Part shown: piece after piece, positions 5,922 to 12,914 of the stretch
Layout of the letters: the number at the start of each line of letters is the position of its first letter
Numbering within the stretch: the stretch's first letter is position 1
Assembly (NCBI GenBank): GCA_964415465.1
Contig: CAYQAL010000024.1
Location: forward strand, 1-12,914
Direction of reading: 5' to 3'
Origin: JAGOTP01 sp964415465
Lineage (GTDB): Bacteria > Patescibacteriota > Patescibacteriia > 2-12-FULL-60-25
DNA length: 12,914 nucleotides
Notes under the pieces: model-generated
Seen by the model: only the letters and a program-made list of their open reading frames with translations
Databases searched by the model: none
What the model was told of the DNA's origin: nothing
Made by a program: the position numbers and the translations under genes

Positions 5922-7211
5922 ATGCCTAGATACGCCGCTAAAGAAAAGACCTTGGCCGGAGTGGGAGCATCTGTAGCACCAGAAGATACAGGAACAACAA
6001 GTGGAACCCGTCGTCGAGTAGAACTCCTTCCCCAAGTGAGACCGCTTGACGAAAAACGGACACTTCATGGGGTATCCGCCGCTGAGGCAGCCAGGGAAGC
6101 AAAGCCCGCCAAAAAAGAGCTCCCTAGAACACGCGATATTCCAGCCGAGTCATACGAACACGTCATGGAGGCGACGAACGACATAATGCGCGGAGGAACT
6201 GAGATCATGCAGTCTGGCGAACAGCTCATTGCTAGAACTGTAGCCATGGAAGCGGGACATTCACCTTCCCAAGAAACAACTGAGGCAATTGAAGATTTCC
6301 AAACACTCGTTCGCGGACTGTGGCATAAATACAACCGCGTCATCGCCTTCGCCGGTGCATTAGCCGTAGGTAGCTCAGCCGTTCTTGGAGCGCATGAATA
6401 TGTAGCACATCACTCCAGAGCGGAAGCGACCTCAGAACAACAACCTGAACAGCATAGAGAATCCGTATCGGAGACTGCCTGGGCCGTGAGCAAAGATGTT
6501 CTCAACGCTATCCGCCTCGATCGACCAAAGAGTAGCGCGGACTTAGATCGACTCATCACAGCGAAGATTCGAGAACGTTTTCAACGAAATGGGAATCGAG
6601 GCACGCTTACCACAAGCGAATTGACTCCTTACATTCGAACCACGCGAGAACATCTCGGCAGTCGATTGAACAACATGGCGGAAAAAGGCGAACTCGCTCT
6701 CGCTCTTCAACTTCAGCCACTCCTTGGAGAACAGGTGACGACCATCGAGCTCTGTGCATATGCTGACAATCCAGCCGAAGCAACACGACAATTCCAGCGT
6801 ATCGTAGCTGACACAGAAGACCGAACCTTACGAACACAGCGAATCGAGGAAGCGCTCGATAGCGTCTCTGAGCGAGATGCAGATCAAGGCGGAGAGGATG
6901 CGTATGTCCATTTTGTACGTCGTCTGGCAGGGAATATGCAGCGGATTGAGGCTGGGTCTGGGGCTGGAAGAAACGCCATGCATGAGCTCGGCGCAGAACT
7001 AGAGCGTGGATTTCACAGACAAGAAGAAATGATTCGGAACTGGGATCAGCATCAAGGAGAAACAAACGAAAATCATCTACGCAATATCCGCGCGGAACTC
7101 GTACGCGTCCATGACGCCGAACGACTGATGGGCATCAACCCTCGCATTCCCCTCAGCCAAATCGATCGAGAAATTGCTGCAGCAGCACGCGCACGAACGA
7201 ACAACTCGTAA
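5922..7211 (+). CDS. Hypothetical single-pass membrane protein, 429 aa
   Basis: I do not recognise this protein. Residues 1-75 are charged and low in hydrophobic residues, so probably disordered. Residues 75-135 look helical (many Glu, Met, Ala). One transmembrane segment spans about 139-158 (VIAFAGALAVGSSAVLGA). Residues 165-429 are strongly helical and rich in Glu, Arg and Ala, with one cysteine (278). With WHKYNR before the membrane segment, a short cytoplasmic-side positive cluster is visible, so the C-terminal two thirds could lie outside the cytoplasm. No catalytic motif, repeat or signal peptide is seen. It follows the 49-aa ORF by 15 bases and converges on the 669-aa orphan gene at 7282-9291; both are large, helical and Arg/Glu/Ala-rich. 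The ATG at 5922 has no Shine-Dalgarno (it follows ACCTACCCT). Confidence 0.8.
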   Translation: MPRYAAKEKTLAGVGASVAPEDTGTTSGTRRRVELLPQVRPLDEKRTLHGVSAAEAAREAKPAKKELPRTRDIPAESYEHVMEATNDIMRGGTEIMQSGEQLIARTVAMEAGHSPSQETTEAIEDFQTLVRGLWHKYNRVIAFAGALAVGSSAVLGAHEYVAHHSRAEATSEQQPEQHRESVSETAWAVSKDVLNAIRLDRPKSSADLDRLITAKIRERFQRNGNRGTLTTSELTPYIRTTREHLGSRLNNMAEKGELALALQLQPLLGEQVTTIELCAYADNPAEATRQFQRIVADTEDRTLRTQRIEEALDSVSERDADQGGEDAYVHFVRRLAGNMQRIEAGSGAGRNAMHELGAELERGFHRQEEMIRNWDQHQGETNENHLRNIRAELVRVHDAERLMGINPRIPLSQIDREIAAAARARTNNS

Positions 7212-7230
7212 CGACCCCCTGGAAGCTTAC

Positions 7231-7271
7231 ATAGAAAAACACTCCCGGTGATAGAGGGAGTGTTTTTCTAT
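7231..7271. terminator. Bidirectional terminator between convergent orphan genes
   Basis: A perfect 16-bp stem (ATAGAAAAACACTCCC 7231-7246 with 7256-7271) has a 9-base loop. The A-run on one arm and T-run on the other let it work in both directions. It begins 19 bases after the stop of the 429-aa gene and ends 10 bases from the stop of the opposing 669-aa gene. Confidence 0.93.
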
Positions 7272-7281
7272 ATTTCAGGAT

Positions 7282-9291
7282 CTACACACCTGTCCCTTGT
7301 AATGTAATTGCGTATCTTACACGAAGCGAGGCTGATACTTGCTTTGCACGCGCATCGTTTACCGCCTCTAAACCATGAATCAGTGTACGCAACTGCATAC
7401 CTACTCGCCGTCTAGCTTCCAACGAACGTGTAGCCAAGGCTGAATCGTTTATAGAAGAAAAAGCCTGACCGAAGGCAGACACATCTTGCGCCTCAGCCAA
7501 AGGGTGATCTACTGTTGCAGATTGCGATTCAGGGAATGGCGAATAAGACTCCCAACGCTCTTCTGCACGGTAGTATCCATCAAACTCAGTGAACTGATGA
7601 CGCTCCGGTCGAGGAGCGAGCGGCCCCTCCTTAAGACGCTCCACAACATTGGATACTTCACTTGTGAACGTCGTACTTCCATCCACACCCTTCAAACAGC
7701 TTTCTAAGAACCCACTGAGATCATCTTGTTGCTTTGCCATCTTTCGAAGTCGTTCCATCTCATAGCGAGAAGAAGTTAGACGATCATTCGGAGGAATATG
7801 ATGCTTATACAAAACAAGATGCGCTTTCATCATCTCAGGATCAGCAATCATTCGAATATGATCTGGAACCGCGGAAGCCCACACATTATTCTGAAACAAA
7901 GCTGAATCCAGAGACGTAAGAAACCGATCAACTCTCTCGGATCCAGCCTCTTGGTAACACTGCATGACCACTTCCTCTGCTTTCATGAGCGTTCCTCTTT
8001 GAGATGCTAAAGCGTTTTCACGCTCAACTCGCTGGAATCCCTCCAATTCTCTTGCTCCTGCCATAAGCGAATCCCGCTCAGCTCGGAGCTCATCTCGCAA
8101 ATCTTGCACCTCTTCTTGTTTTACGTATCGAATTTCAGTACGAATTTCTTTACAAGCGTCAATCGCTCGTTTTATACCCTCGTCAAAATTTGACGCAACT
8201 GACGCTAGCTCGCCATTTCCGCCTGTTCGAAGCAGAACTCGGGCAACTGCAGCCGCATCCGGCGCCAACTCTTCTTTTGGCCAAACCGCACGCAGATAAT
8301 CGTACTGACGCAGTTTTTGAATCCATTCAGAGTTGCCCATTAATTGAGGCACGAAAGCCGCACATGCCTCGACAAGCGCCTGATCCGCTACTTTTTTCTC
8401 CTCATATAAATCCGCATGAAGCCCCTGGAACCGCTCCTCCATGGGAGCGATGGCCTCTTTTGTTACGTATTGATTGAGTGAATATCGAAACAATGCCGTA
8501 TGTCCACGAGTTGTGCTCCTTGGTTTCAATAAGTGGCCTAGCTGGTCCTGAGACGGCTCTTCATCAGACACGTGTGTAGAAGACTCCCAAGATTCAAGGG
8601 CATCGGCATTTTTTACAAACTCACGCTGGCGGGTTTTTAATTGAGTATACGCTTCGCCCGCGTGCTCTTCATACCAGGCAGTGCGTGCAGCAATATAGTC
8701 TTCTTTTGCACGCTCTCGAACAACAATCGCTTCAGCATAGCGTTTTACTTCCGCAGGAAGGTCCCAGTGCTTTATCGCTTCAGTAAAGACATATCCACGT
8801 AGTGCTTCCGGCTCTTCTGTATAGAAACGGTACAAATCCTGCTTTGGTTCAGTCGTTTGAACGTGTCTTGTTTCTGCTCGCGATCGTTCGGCAGCATCGC
8901 AGAGTAAGAGCGACTGTTCGTAGAACGCAATCGCTTTTGTCGCTGTTTCTGTATCTGTCTGATTCTGGGCTTCAGATAGCTTCTTTTGCCAACGCCTAAT
9001 CCAATCTTGATACACATCTGGGGTAGGCGTTTGTCCATTGTTATATTTCGCATCACGAGAAGCACGCTCTTTCCAAGCGTCATTCGAAGCTTCTTCCGCT
9101 GCCTTTGCAGCAGCAATTCGCTCTAGTCTAGTCTGATTCTGAGACAAGATCGCTTCTACCTGTTTTATGCCATCTTCTAATCGTCGCCCCTCAGGACGAA
9201 CGACACTCTCTTTTCCTTCTCTTCGAATTTTCTCTGCGGGTGTCGTATCACGAGAAAGAACTTCATCTATCTGATAAGCGGTACGCGACAT
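7282..9291 (-). CDS. Hypothetical helical/coiled-coil protein, 669 aa
   Basis: Function unknown. The protein is hydrophilic with no signal peptide or transmembrane segment, so it is probably cytoplasmic. Predicted long helices, some likely coiled coil, lie at about 37-80, 93-145, 180-235, 280-312 and 370-446, the last very rich in Arg and Glu (KQEEVQDLRDELRAERDSL). A Trp/Tyr-rich part near 320-340 (SEWIQKLRQYDYLRAVWP) and a Pro/Ser/Glu-rich part near 555-600 interrupt the helices. No nucleotide-binding or catalytic motif is visible. Four or five scattered cysteines show no metal-binding spacing. The ATG at 9291 follows ACCAACACCCT without a Shine-Dalgarno; the same ACCCT-ATG ending precedes the 429-aa gene that it faces. 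It is divergent from trpS across 92 bases. The long intact frame and normal codon use make it a real gene; its role is open. Confidence 0.85.
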   Translation of the reverse strand: MSRTAYQIDEVLSRDTTPAEKIRREGKESVVRPEGRRLEDGIKQVEAILSQNQTRLERIAAAKAAEEASNDAWKERASRDAKYNNGQTPTPDVYQDWIRRWQKKLSEAQNQTDTETATKAIAFYEQSLLLCDAAERSRAETRHVQTTEPKQDLYRFYTEEPEALRGYVFTEAIKHWDLPAEVKRYAEAIVVRERAKEDYIAARTAWYEEHAGEAYTQLKTRQREFVKNADALESWESSTHVSDEEPSQDQLGHLLKPRSTTRGHTALFRYSLNQYVTKEAIAPMEERFQGLHADLYEEKKVADQALVEACAAFVPQLMGNSEWIQKLRQYDYLRAVWPKEELAPDAAAVARVLLRTGGNGELASVASNFDEGIKRAIDACKEIRTEIRYVKQEEVQDLRDELRAERDSLMAGARELEGFQRVERENALASQRGTLMKAEEVVMQCYQEAGSERVDRFLTSLDSALFQNNVWASAVPDHIRMIADPEMMKAHLVLYKHHIPPNDRLTSSRYEMERLRKMAKQQDDLSGFLESCLKGVDGSTTFTSEVSNVVERLKEGPLAPRPERHQFTEFDGYYRAEERWESYSPFPESQSATVDHPLAEAQDVSAFGQAFSSINDSALATRSLEARRRVGMQLRTLIHGLEAVNDARAKQVSASLRVRYAITLQGTGV

Positions 9292-9383
9292 AGGGTGTTG
9301 GTAATAAAGGACCCTGTCATCCTACCATAGACTGAATTGCTCCCCTAGCCCTTTTCGCCTCCGTTCGTTACGCTAATCCCACT

Positions 9384-10379
9384 ATGCAAGACCTCCTCGT
9401 TTCAGGCGTTCAGCCCACCAACAACCTCCACCTCGGAAACTACATTGGCGCCCTGAAACAGTGGCTTCACCTTCAGCATCAGCATCGCTGTTTGTTCATG
9501 GTGGTAGATCTGCATGCGATTACCGTTCCTCAGGAGCCACAGAAGCTCCGCGCCAACATCCTCGATATCGTCGCCACCTACCTCGCGCTTGGCCTTGATC
9601 CAAAACGGTGCTCATTATTTATCCAAAGCGAAGTTCCAGAGCACACCGAACTCGCCTGGCTCCTCATGACGATCGCGAAGATGGGTGAACTCGAGCGCAT
9701 GACACAGTTCAAAGATAAGTCCGCCAAGCAGGGTGAATCGACGAGCCTTGGATTGTTTGGGTACCCGGTGCTGATGGCAGCGGATATCTTGCTTTACAAC
9801 GCGAGCGCCGTTCCGGTTGGCGAAGATCAGGTACAACACCTGGAACTAACACGCGATCTCGCACAGCGCTTCAACAGCACCTTCGGTGAGACCTTCCGCA
9901 TTCCACAAGCGCTTATTCAAGCCCAAGGTGCACGCATCATGGGGCTTGATGAGCCGACGAAAAAGATGAGCAAGAGCGCAGAATCAGCCTATAACTACAT
10001 CGCACTCGTCGATGAACCAGACGTGATTCGGAAGAAAATCATGAAGGCCGTGACGGATACAGACGGTGTCGTGAAGTACGACGTAGAAGCAAAACCAGCT
10101 GTTTCGAACCTTCTCACGATCTTCCATCACATGACGGGCGAAGCGATCCCAGAGATCGAAGCTCGTTACGCTGGACAAGGTTATGGCGCCTTCAAAAAGG
10201 AGTTGGCGGAAGCAACCGTCGCCCATCTTTCCCCTATTCAAGAGCGCTTGAAGACCTTCCAAAGTGATCCAGCAGAGCTCATGAGGATTTTGGATGAGGC
10301 TCGCGACCACGCTTGTTCTATTGCTACAGAAACCATGAAAACCGTTCGTGATCGAATGGGTCTTGGTCGTGCAGGCTAA
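9384..10379 (+). CDS. trpS: Tryptophan--tRNA ligase
   Basis: Class I aminoacyl-tRNA synthetase that joins tryptophan to tRNA-Trp using ATP, in the cytoplasm. The HIGH-type signature appears as PTNNLHLGNYIGA (residues 11-23, HLGN at 16-19), and the KMSKS loop is at 194-198. The tryptophan and ATP pocket is visible in GYPVLMAADILLYNA (126-140) and VPVGEDQVQHLELTRDLAQRFN (143-164). The length of 331 residues is normal, and the C-terminal tRNA-binding helices are complete. The usual PSG before the HIGH motif is PTN here, a mild variation. The ATG at 9384 sets the protein to start right before the first beta strand, as expected. There is no Shine-Dalgarno. The RNase P RNA promoter begins five bases after the stop, so trpS is a single gene upstream of an independent RNA gene. 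Confidence 0.97.
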   Translation: MQDLLVSGVQPTNNLHLGNYIGALKQWLHLQHQHRCLFMVVDLHAITVPQEPQKLRANILDIVATYLALGLDPKRCSLFIQSEVPEHTELAWLLMTIAKMGELERMTQFKDKSAKQGESTSLGLFGYPVLMAADILLYNASAVPVGEDQVQHLELTRDLAQRFNSTFGETFRIPQALIQAQGARIMGLDEPTKKMSKSAESAYNYIALVDEPDVIRKKIMKAVTDTDGVVKYDVEAKPAVSNLLTIFHHMTGEAIPEIEARYAGQGYGAFKKELAEATVAHLSPIQERLKTFQSDPAELMRILDEARDHACSIATETMKTVRDRMGLGRAG

Positions 10380-10384
10380 CGAGG

Positions 10385-10413
10385 TTGAACACCTTCCTGG
10401 TTCATGGTATCGT
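10385..10413 (+). promoter_or_regulatory. Promoter of RNase P RNA
   Basis: TTGAAC (10385-10390), 17 bases, then TATCGT (10408-10413). Expected initiation at about 10420 coincides with the first base of helix P1 of the RNA, which is strong positional support. It lies just after the trpS stop codon. Confidence 0.7.
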
Positions 10414-10419
10414 CCGGCC

Positions 10420-10834
10420 GGCGAACCAGATGACCGCGCCTATCGCAAGATAGGTGAGGAAAGTCCGAGCACCGAACTCATCGTAAGGTGAGCTGAAAGC
10501 GAGAGCGGCTAACGACCGCCAGGATATACCCCGAAAGGCGTTCAACCGCTGATTGGAGAAACCTAGGGAAAGTGCCACAGAGACAATACTAGCTCGGCGC
10601 AAGCCGGGTGAAAGGTGAAAAGTGAGTGGATGTTGAGACGCCTTAAAACGCCTCCGCTACCTCTCTCGGCGCATGGTAACACGCGTTGTGGTAAACCCTC
10701 TCTGGTGCAAGAGCAAATCCTCGCAAGAGGAATGGTCGCTCGCTCGAGCCGGGTGGCAACACACGGCCCAGAGAGATGGTCATCACTCGCCGTCGCAAGA
10801 CAGTGAGTACAGAACTCGGCTTATCGGTTCGCCA
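10420..10834 (+). ncRNA. rnpB: RNase P RNA, bacterial type A
   Basis: Catalytic RNA of RNase P, which matures the 5' ends of tRNAs with the RnpA protein. P1 is formed by GGCGAACC (10420-10427) and GGTTCGCC (10826-10833). P3 is CCTATC-GCAA-GATAGG (10439-10454). The conserved 5' core GAGGAAAGTCCGAGC begins at 10456, and the 3' core ACAGAACTCGGCTTATC is at 10809-10825. Other conserved parts are CCACAGAGACAATAC near 10575, GGTGAAAGG near 10610, GGTAAACCC near 10690 and GTGCAAGAGCAAAT near 10704. The order and the central segments match the ancestral (type A) layout. The core helix P4 reads CCGAG/CTCGG instead of the usual CCGGG/CCCGG, a compensated pair. The ends are set by P1 and are uncertain by a few bases. 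Confidence 0.95.
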
Positions 10835-10836
10835 CC

Positions 10837-10865
10837 AAAAACACGCTCTTCTGGAGCGTGTTTTT
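10837..10865. terminator. Terminator after RNase P RNA, probably bidirectional
   Basis: A 12-bp stem (AAAAACACGCTC 10837-10848 with 10854-10865) has a TTCTG loop, and its 3' arm ends in TTTTT. On the opposite strand the same hairpin also ends in TTTTT and lies eight bases past the stop of the DUF2207 gene, so it can serve both. Confidence 0.9.
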
Positions 10866-10873
10866 GCATTGTC

Positions 10874-12553
10874 TTACCAACTGCCTCCCCCACCACCGCC
10901 AAAGCCACCACCTGATGATCCACCACCACTCGAGAACCCCGAACTCCCACTTCCGCTCGATGTCTGATGTGTCATCCCAGCCGCAATAGAGTGGGACATT
11001 GTTGTAACTGCGTGAACATAGGCAAGACTCCCCCAGTTTGTTCCCGTTCCTTGAATATAACTCGGTGGTGCCACGAGCATCCCTTCAAACTGCTTTGCCC
11101 ACTCTTTTTCTACCCCTAACGCCACCGCTGCTGGCAGAAATTCAGCAAATTGCTCCGGACGCTTGGCGGGCGCATCGAAAAAGGCCAAGCGATCTTTCTC
11201 GGTCACCATGAGAAAGTGACGGAATCCAAGAACACGCTCATGTACTTCGGCACCGACCGTCGTCATCTTTGGCATGTACCAGCCAAGCACACCAACCACT
11301 CCGGCTAATAGAATGTAGAGCGGATACGACGCCATCACCGCAAACACAAGGATCACGAATGCCAAGGCCACCCACCCACCTCGCACAGCTCCTGGATTTT
11401 TCACAAACCAGCCGCGAGCGATCATGTCGTCCGTCATGAGCTTGATCATTTTTTGATAAGCAGCCCATTGATCAGTAGAAGACGGTCTTCGAAGATTCAC
11501 CTCTGTTTCCCCTTTAAAAATACCTTGGAGCACTTCTTTTTCATAGGGAGCGAGCGTGTCATTCGCTGGATCGGGTAGTCGCTTATACAGCACTTTCTCT
11601 GGTTGCTCTGGATTCTTTCCCACCAACTCAAGCTTGGCATAGCCACGGCGCGCCAAATCAAGGAGCGTGGCACTCATTCCGCGCGAACTAATCTCTTGAT
11701 CATGTAATCCAGCCATAAGCCCAGGTGTGAGATCGTCCGGCGCTTCATACTGAGGAATGACGACTCCCCGACCGCGTGGATCACGACCCCAGACATACCA
11801 GACACCAACCATCAGAAGACACAAGAAGAGCGGCAGGAAGGTGAAGAAATTATCCCACAGCACATAACCAAACTTATACAGGAGAGGCTCCGAAGCCAGA
11901 GCCGCTTTATGGAACTCAAGCACCACCGTAAGCCCCTCATTTGGGTTCAAATATCCAGGCGCTTCAACCGTCACGGAGCCATCGGCCGGCGTTCGAATCA
12001 CGCAGGCTTCTTCGGTTGAGCCGATCACACCCGTGAAGCACTCCTGACGAACCACCGGCACCCCTTCGAACCGAAAAATCGCATGATCAATCGGCGCTGG
12101 CCAGCCGTTCCCTGTCACGTTCCAATACAACTCGCGACTGTTGAGAAAATCGTTTATCGCTCGATCCGTCCGGTAGCGAATCTTGAATTGATGCTTTCCC
12201 GTGATCGTTTTATCCGGATCCCCGATGCGAAGCTGTAGGTCTCGGCCTTGATCTTCTTTCTCCCAAGGCACCTCCTTACCATCCATCGTCACCGCTTCGA
12301 TCGTGTAATGAAGATCGTAGTTCAAGAGCCAGCGACGATAGCGTTCTGGGAGCGTTCGTAACATCCCGTGACGCCGAGCGGTGCCAAAATCGTAATCGAT
12401 TGTTTCTTCAATCGTCAGACGACGGTTTGGTGTCAGCGTCGCTTCGACCGAGAAACGATCGATCTCTTCAGCCCTTGCTGCACCAGCAAACGCTACTCCA
12501 ACCACAACTGAGAACAGGCAGAAACAGACGAAACGCAATCTCTTTTGGATCAT
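10874..12553 (-). CDS. DUF2207 family predicted membrane protein with Gly-rich C-terminus
   Basis: Encodes 559 residues from the ATG at 12553. A signal peptide (MIQKRLRF, hydrophobic core, cleavage after ARA at about residue 28) leads a beta-rich external domain with the family pattern DYDFGTARRHGMLRTLPERYR (54-74). A transmembrane segment lies at about 235-254, followed by a cytoplasmic part with SSRGMSATLLDLARRGY (289-305), a typical winged-helix-like motif of these proteins. Two more hydrophobic segments span about 392-428, and the tail (534-559) is Gly/Ser-rich, ending GGGGGGSW. The role of the family (E. coli YciQ-like) is not established; an envelope function is inferred. The frame is open to 12700, but those extra 49 residues would overlap the divergent transporter gene and precede the signal peptide, so the internal ATG was chosen. 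Confidence 0.9.
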   Translation of the reverse strand: MIQKRLRFVCFCLFSVVVGVAFAGAARAEEIDRFSVEATLTPNRRLTIEETIDYDFGTARRHGMLRTLPERYRRWLLNYDLHYTIEAVTMDGKEVPWEKEDQGRDLQLRIGDPDKTITGKHQFKIRYRTDRAINDFLNSRELYWNVTGNGWPAPIDHAIFRFEGVPVVRQECFTGVIGSTEEACVIRTPADGSVTVEAPGYLNPNEGLTVVLEFHKAALASEPLLYKFGYVLWDNFFTFLPLFLCLLMVGVWYVWGRDPRGRGVVIPQYEAPDDLTPGLMAGLHDQEISSRGMSATLLDLARRGYAKLELVGKNPEQPEKVLYKRLPDPANDTLAPYEKEVLQGIFKGETEVNLRRPSSTDQWAAYQKMIKLMTDDMIARGWFVKNPGAVRGGWVALAFVILVFAVMASYPLYILLAGVVGVLGWYMPKMTTVGAEVHERVLGFRHFLMVTEKDRLAFFDAPAKRPEQFAEFLPAAVALGVEKEWAKQFEGMLVAPPSYIQGTGTNWGSLAYVHAVTTMSHSIAAGMTHQTSSGSGSSGFSSGGGSSGGGFGGGGGGSW

Positions 12554-12559
12554 GCTGAT

Positions 12560-12588
12560 AGTGTACAATAGCGAGAGTGGTATGTCCT
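12560..12588 (-). promoter_or_regulatory. Promoter of the DUF2207 gene, implying a leaderless mRNA
   Basis: On the minus strand AGGACA (12588-12583), 17 bases, then TACACT (12565-12560), each matching the consensus at four of six positions. Seven bases after the -10 is the A of the ATG at 12553. The -35 lies on the start codon region of the divergent transporter gene. Confidence 0.4.
12564..12569 (+). promoter_or_regulatory. Possible -10 box of the BASS transporter gene
   Basis: TACAAT matches the -10 consensus at five of six positions and lies 12 bases before the ATG at 12582. It shares two bases with the opposing -10 of the DUF2207 gene. No clear -35 is seen at the normal distance, so confidence is limited. 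Confidence 0.35.
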
Positions 12589-12914
12589 TTGCGCTCCTTC
12601 GTACACACCTTCGCCACTGGATTACTGAAAACCAGATCGTCGCGGTCTTGGTTGGGTTAGTGTTGGGCCTCGCTTGGCCAGGAGCCTTCGCTTGGATCAA
12701 TCAGTATTCGACGCCGCTTCTCATGGCCGTGTTCTTTACGTCGAGCTTGCGATTGTCCTTGCCCGCTCTTCTTAAGTACGCCAAAGACTGGCGGATGCTC
12801 GTGATCGCGAACGTGTTCATGCTGGTCATCATTCCGCTCGCCTTGTTCATTCCGTTACATTTTCTCTCACCTGAATGGGCCATCGCCTTCTTGATCGCAG
12901 GCGTCACCCCAACC
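12582..12914 (+). CDS. Bile acid:sodium symporter (BASS/SBF) family transporter, N-terminal part
   Basis: The frame is open from the ATG at 12582 to the window edge, giving 111 residues of a membrane protein cut off by the end of the sequence. Hydrophobic segments lie at about 19-38, 43-58, 70-92 and from 98 on. The spacing and motifs TPLLMAVFFTSSLRLS (44-59) and AFLIAGVTPT (102-111) fit the first helices of the BASS/SBF fold (sodium-coupled uptake of organic anions such as bile acids, pyruvate or related acids). The true substrate cannot be inferred. GCGAGAG a few bases before the ATG is the nearest thing to a Shine-Dalgarno in this window. The gene is divergent from the DUF2207 gene with only 28 bases between starts. 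An ACR3-type arsenite exporter is a less likely relative. Confidence 0.8.
   Translation, partial: MSFALLRTHLRHWITENQIVAVLVGLVLGLAWPGAFAWINQYSTPLLMAVFFTSSLRLSLPALLKYAKDWRMLVIANVFMLVIIPLALFIPLHFLSPEWAIAFLIAGVTPT

Noticed and set aside
12554..12700. 49-residue N-terminal extension of the DUF2207 protein
   Set aside because: It would precede a clear signal peptide starting at the ATG at 12553 and overlap the divergent transporter gene; composition is unlike a natural N-terminus.

Overview
The window looks like chromosomal DNA of a small-genome bacterium. A Patescibacteria/CPR-type organism is my best guess, by inference only. Reasons: three long proteins or small ORFs I cannot assign, a DUF2207 secreted/membrane protein with a Gly-rich tail, an RNase J with a very long disordered N-terminus, almost no Shine-Dalgarno sequences, and nine complete genes that all end in TAA or TAG. 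TGA is not read through anywhere, so the ordinary bacterial code fits. I see no transposase, phage gene, CRISPR array or tRNA.

Layout: (1) 1-247 holds no convincing gene, only a probable terminator. (2) 248-682 (-) is a small four-helix membrane protein. (3) 683-971 carries a good sigma70-like promoter and a structured leader for (4) RNase J, 972-3089 (+). (5) 3104-3216 is a compact, multi-helix sequence that may be an unclassified structured RNA. (6) 3268-5082 (+) is an ABC exporter whose stop codon lies inside its terminator. (7) 5144-5683 (+) is a Prx5-type peroxiredoxin. (8) 5757-7211 (+) is a two-gene unit: a 49-aa basic coiled-coil ORF and a 429-aa single-pass membrane protein. (9) 7282-9291 (-) is a 669-aa soluble helical orphan, convergent with (8) across a 16-bp bidirectional terminator. 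(10) 9384-10379 (+) is tryptophanyl-tRNA synthetase. (11) 10420-10834 (+) is RNase P RNA with its own promoter and terminator. (12) 10874-12553 (-) is the DUF2207 protein. (13) 12582-window end (+) is the start of a BASS-type transporter, divergent from (12).

The known genes are housekeeping and do not form one pathway. RNase J and RNase P RNA are both RNA-processing factors, and TrpS charges tRNA. The ABC exporter, DUF2207 protein and BASS transporter are envelope functions. The least explained parts are the structured segment after RNase J, the RNase J leader with its terminator-like hairpin, the orphan unit 5757-9291, and the overlapping face-to-face promoters between the DUF2207 and BASS genes.
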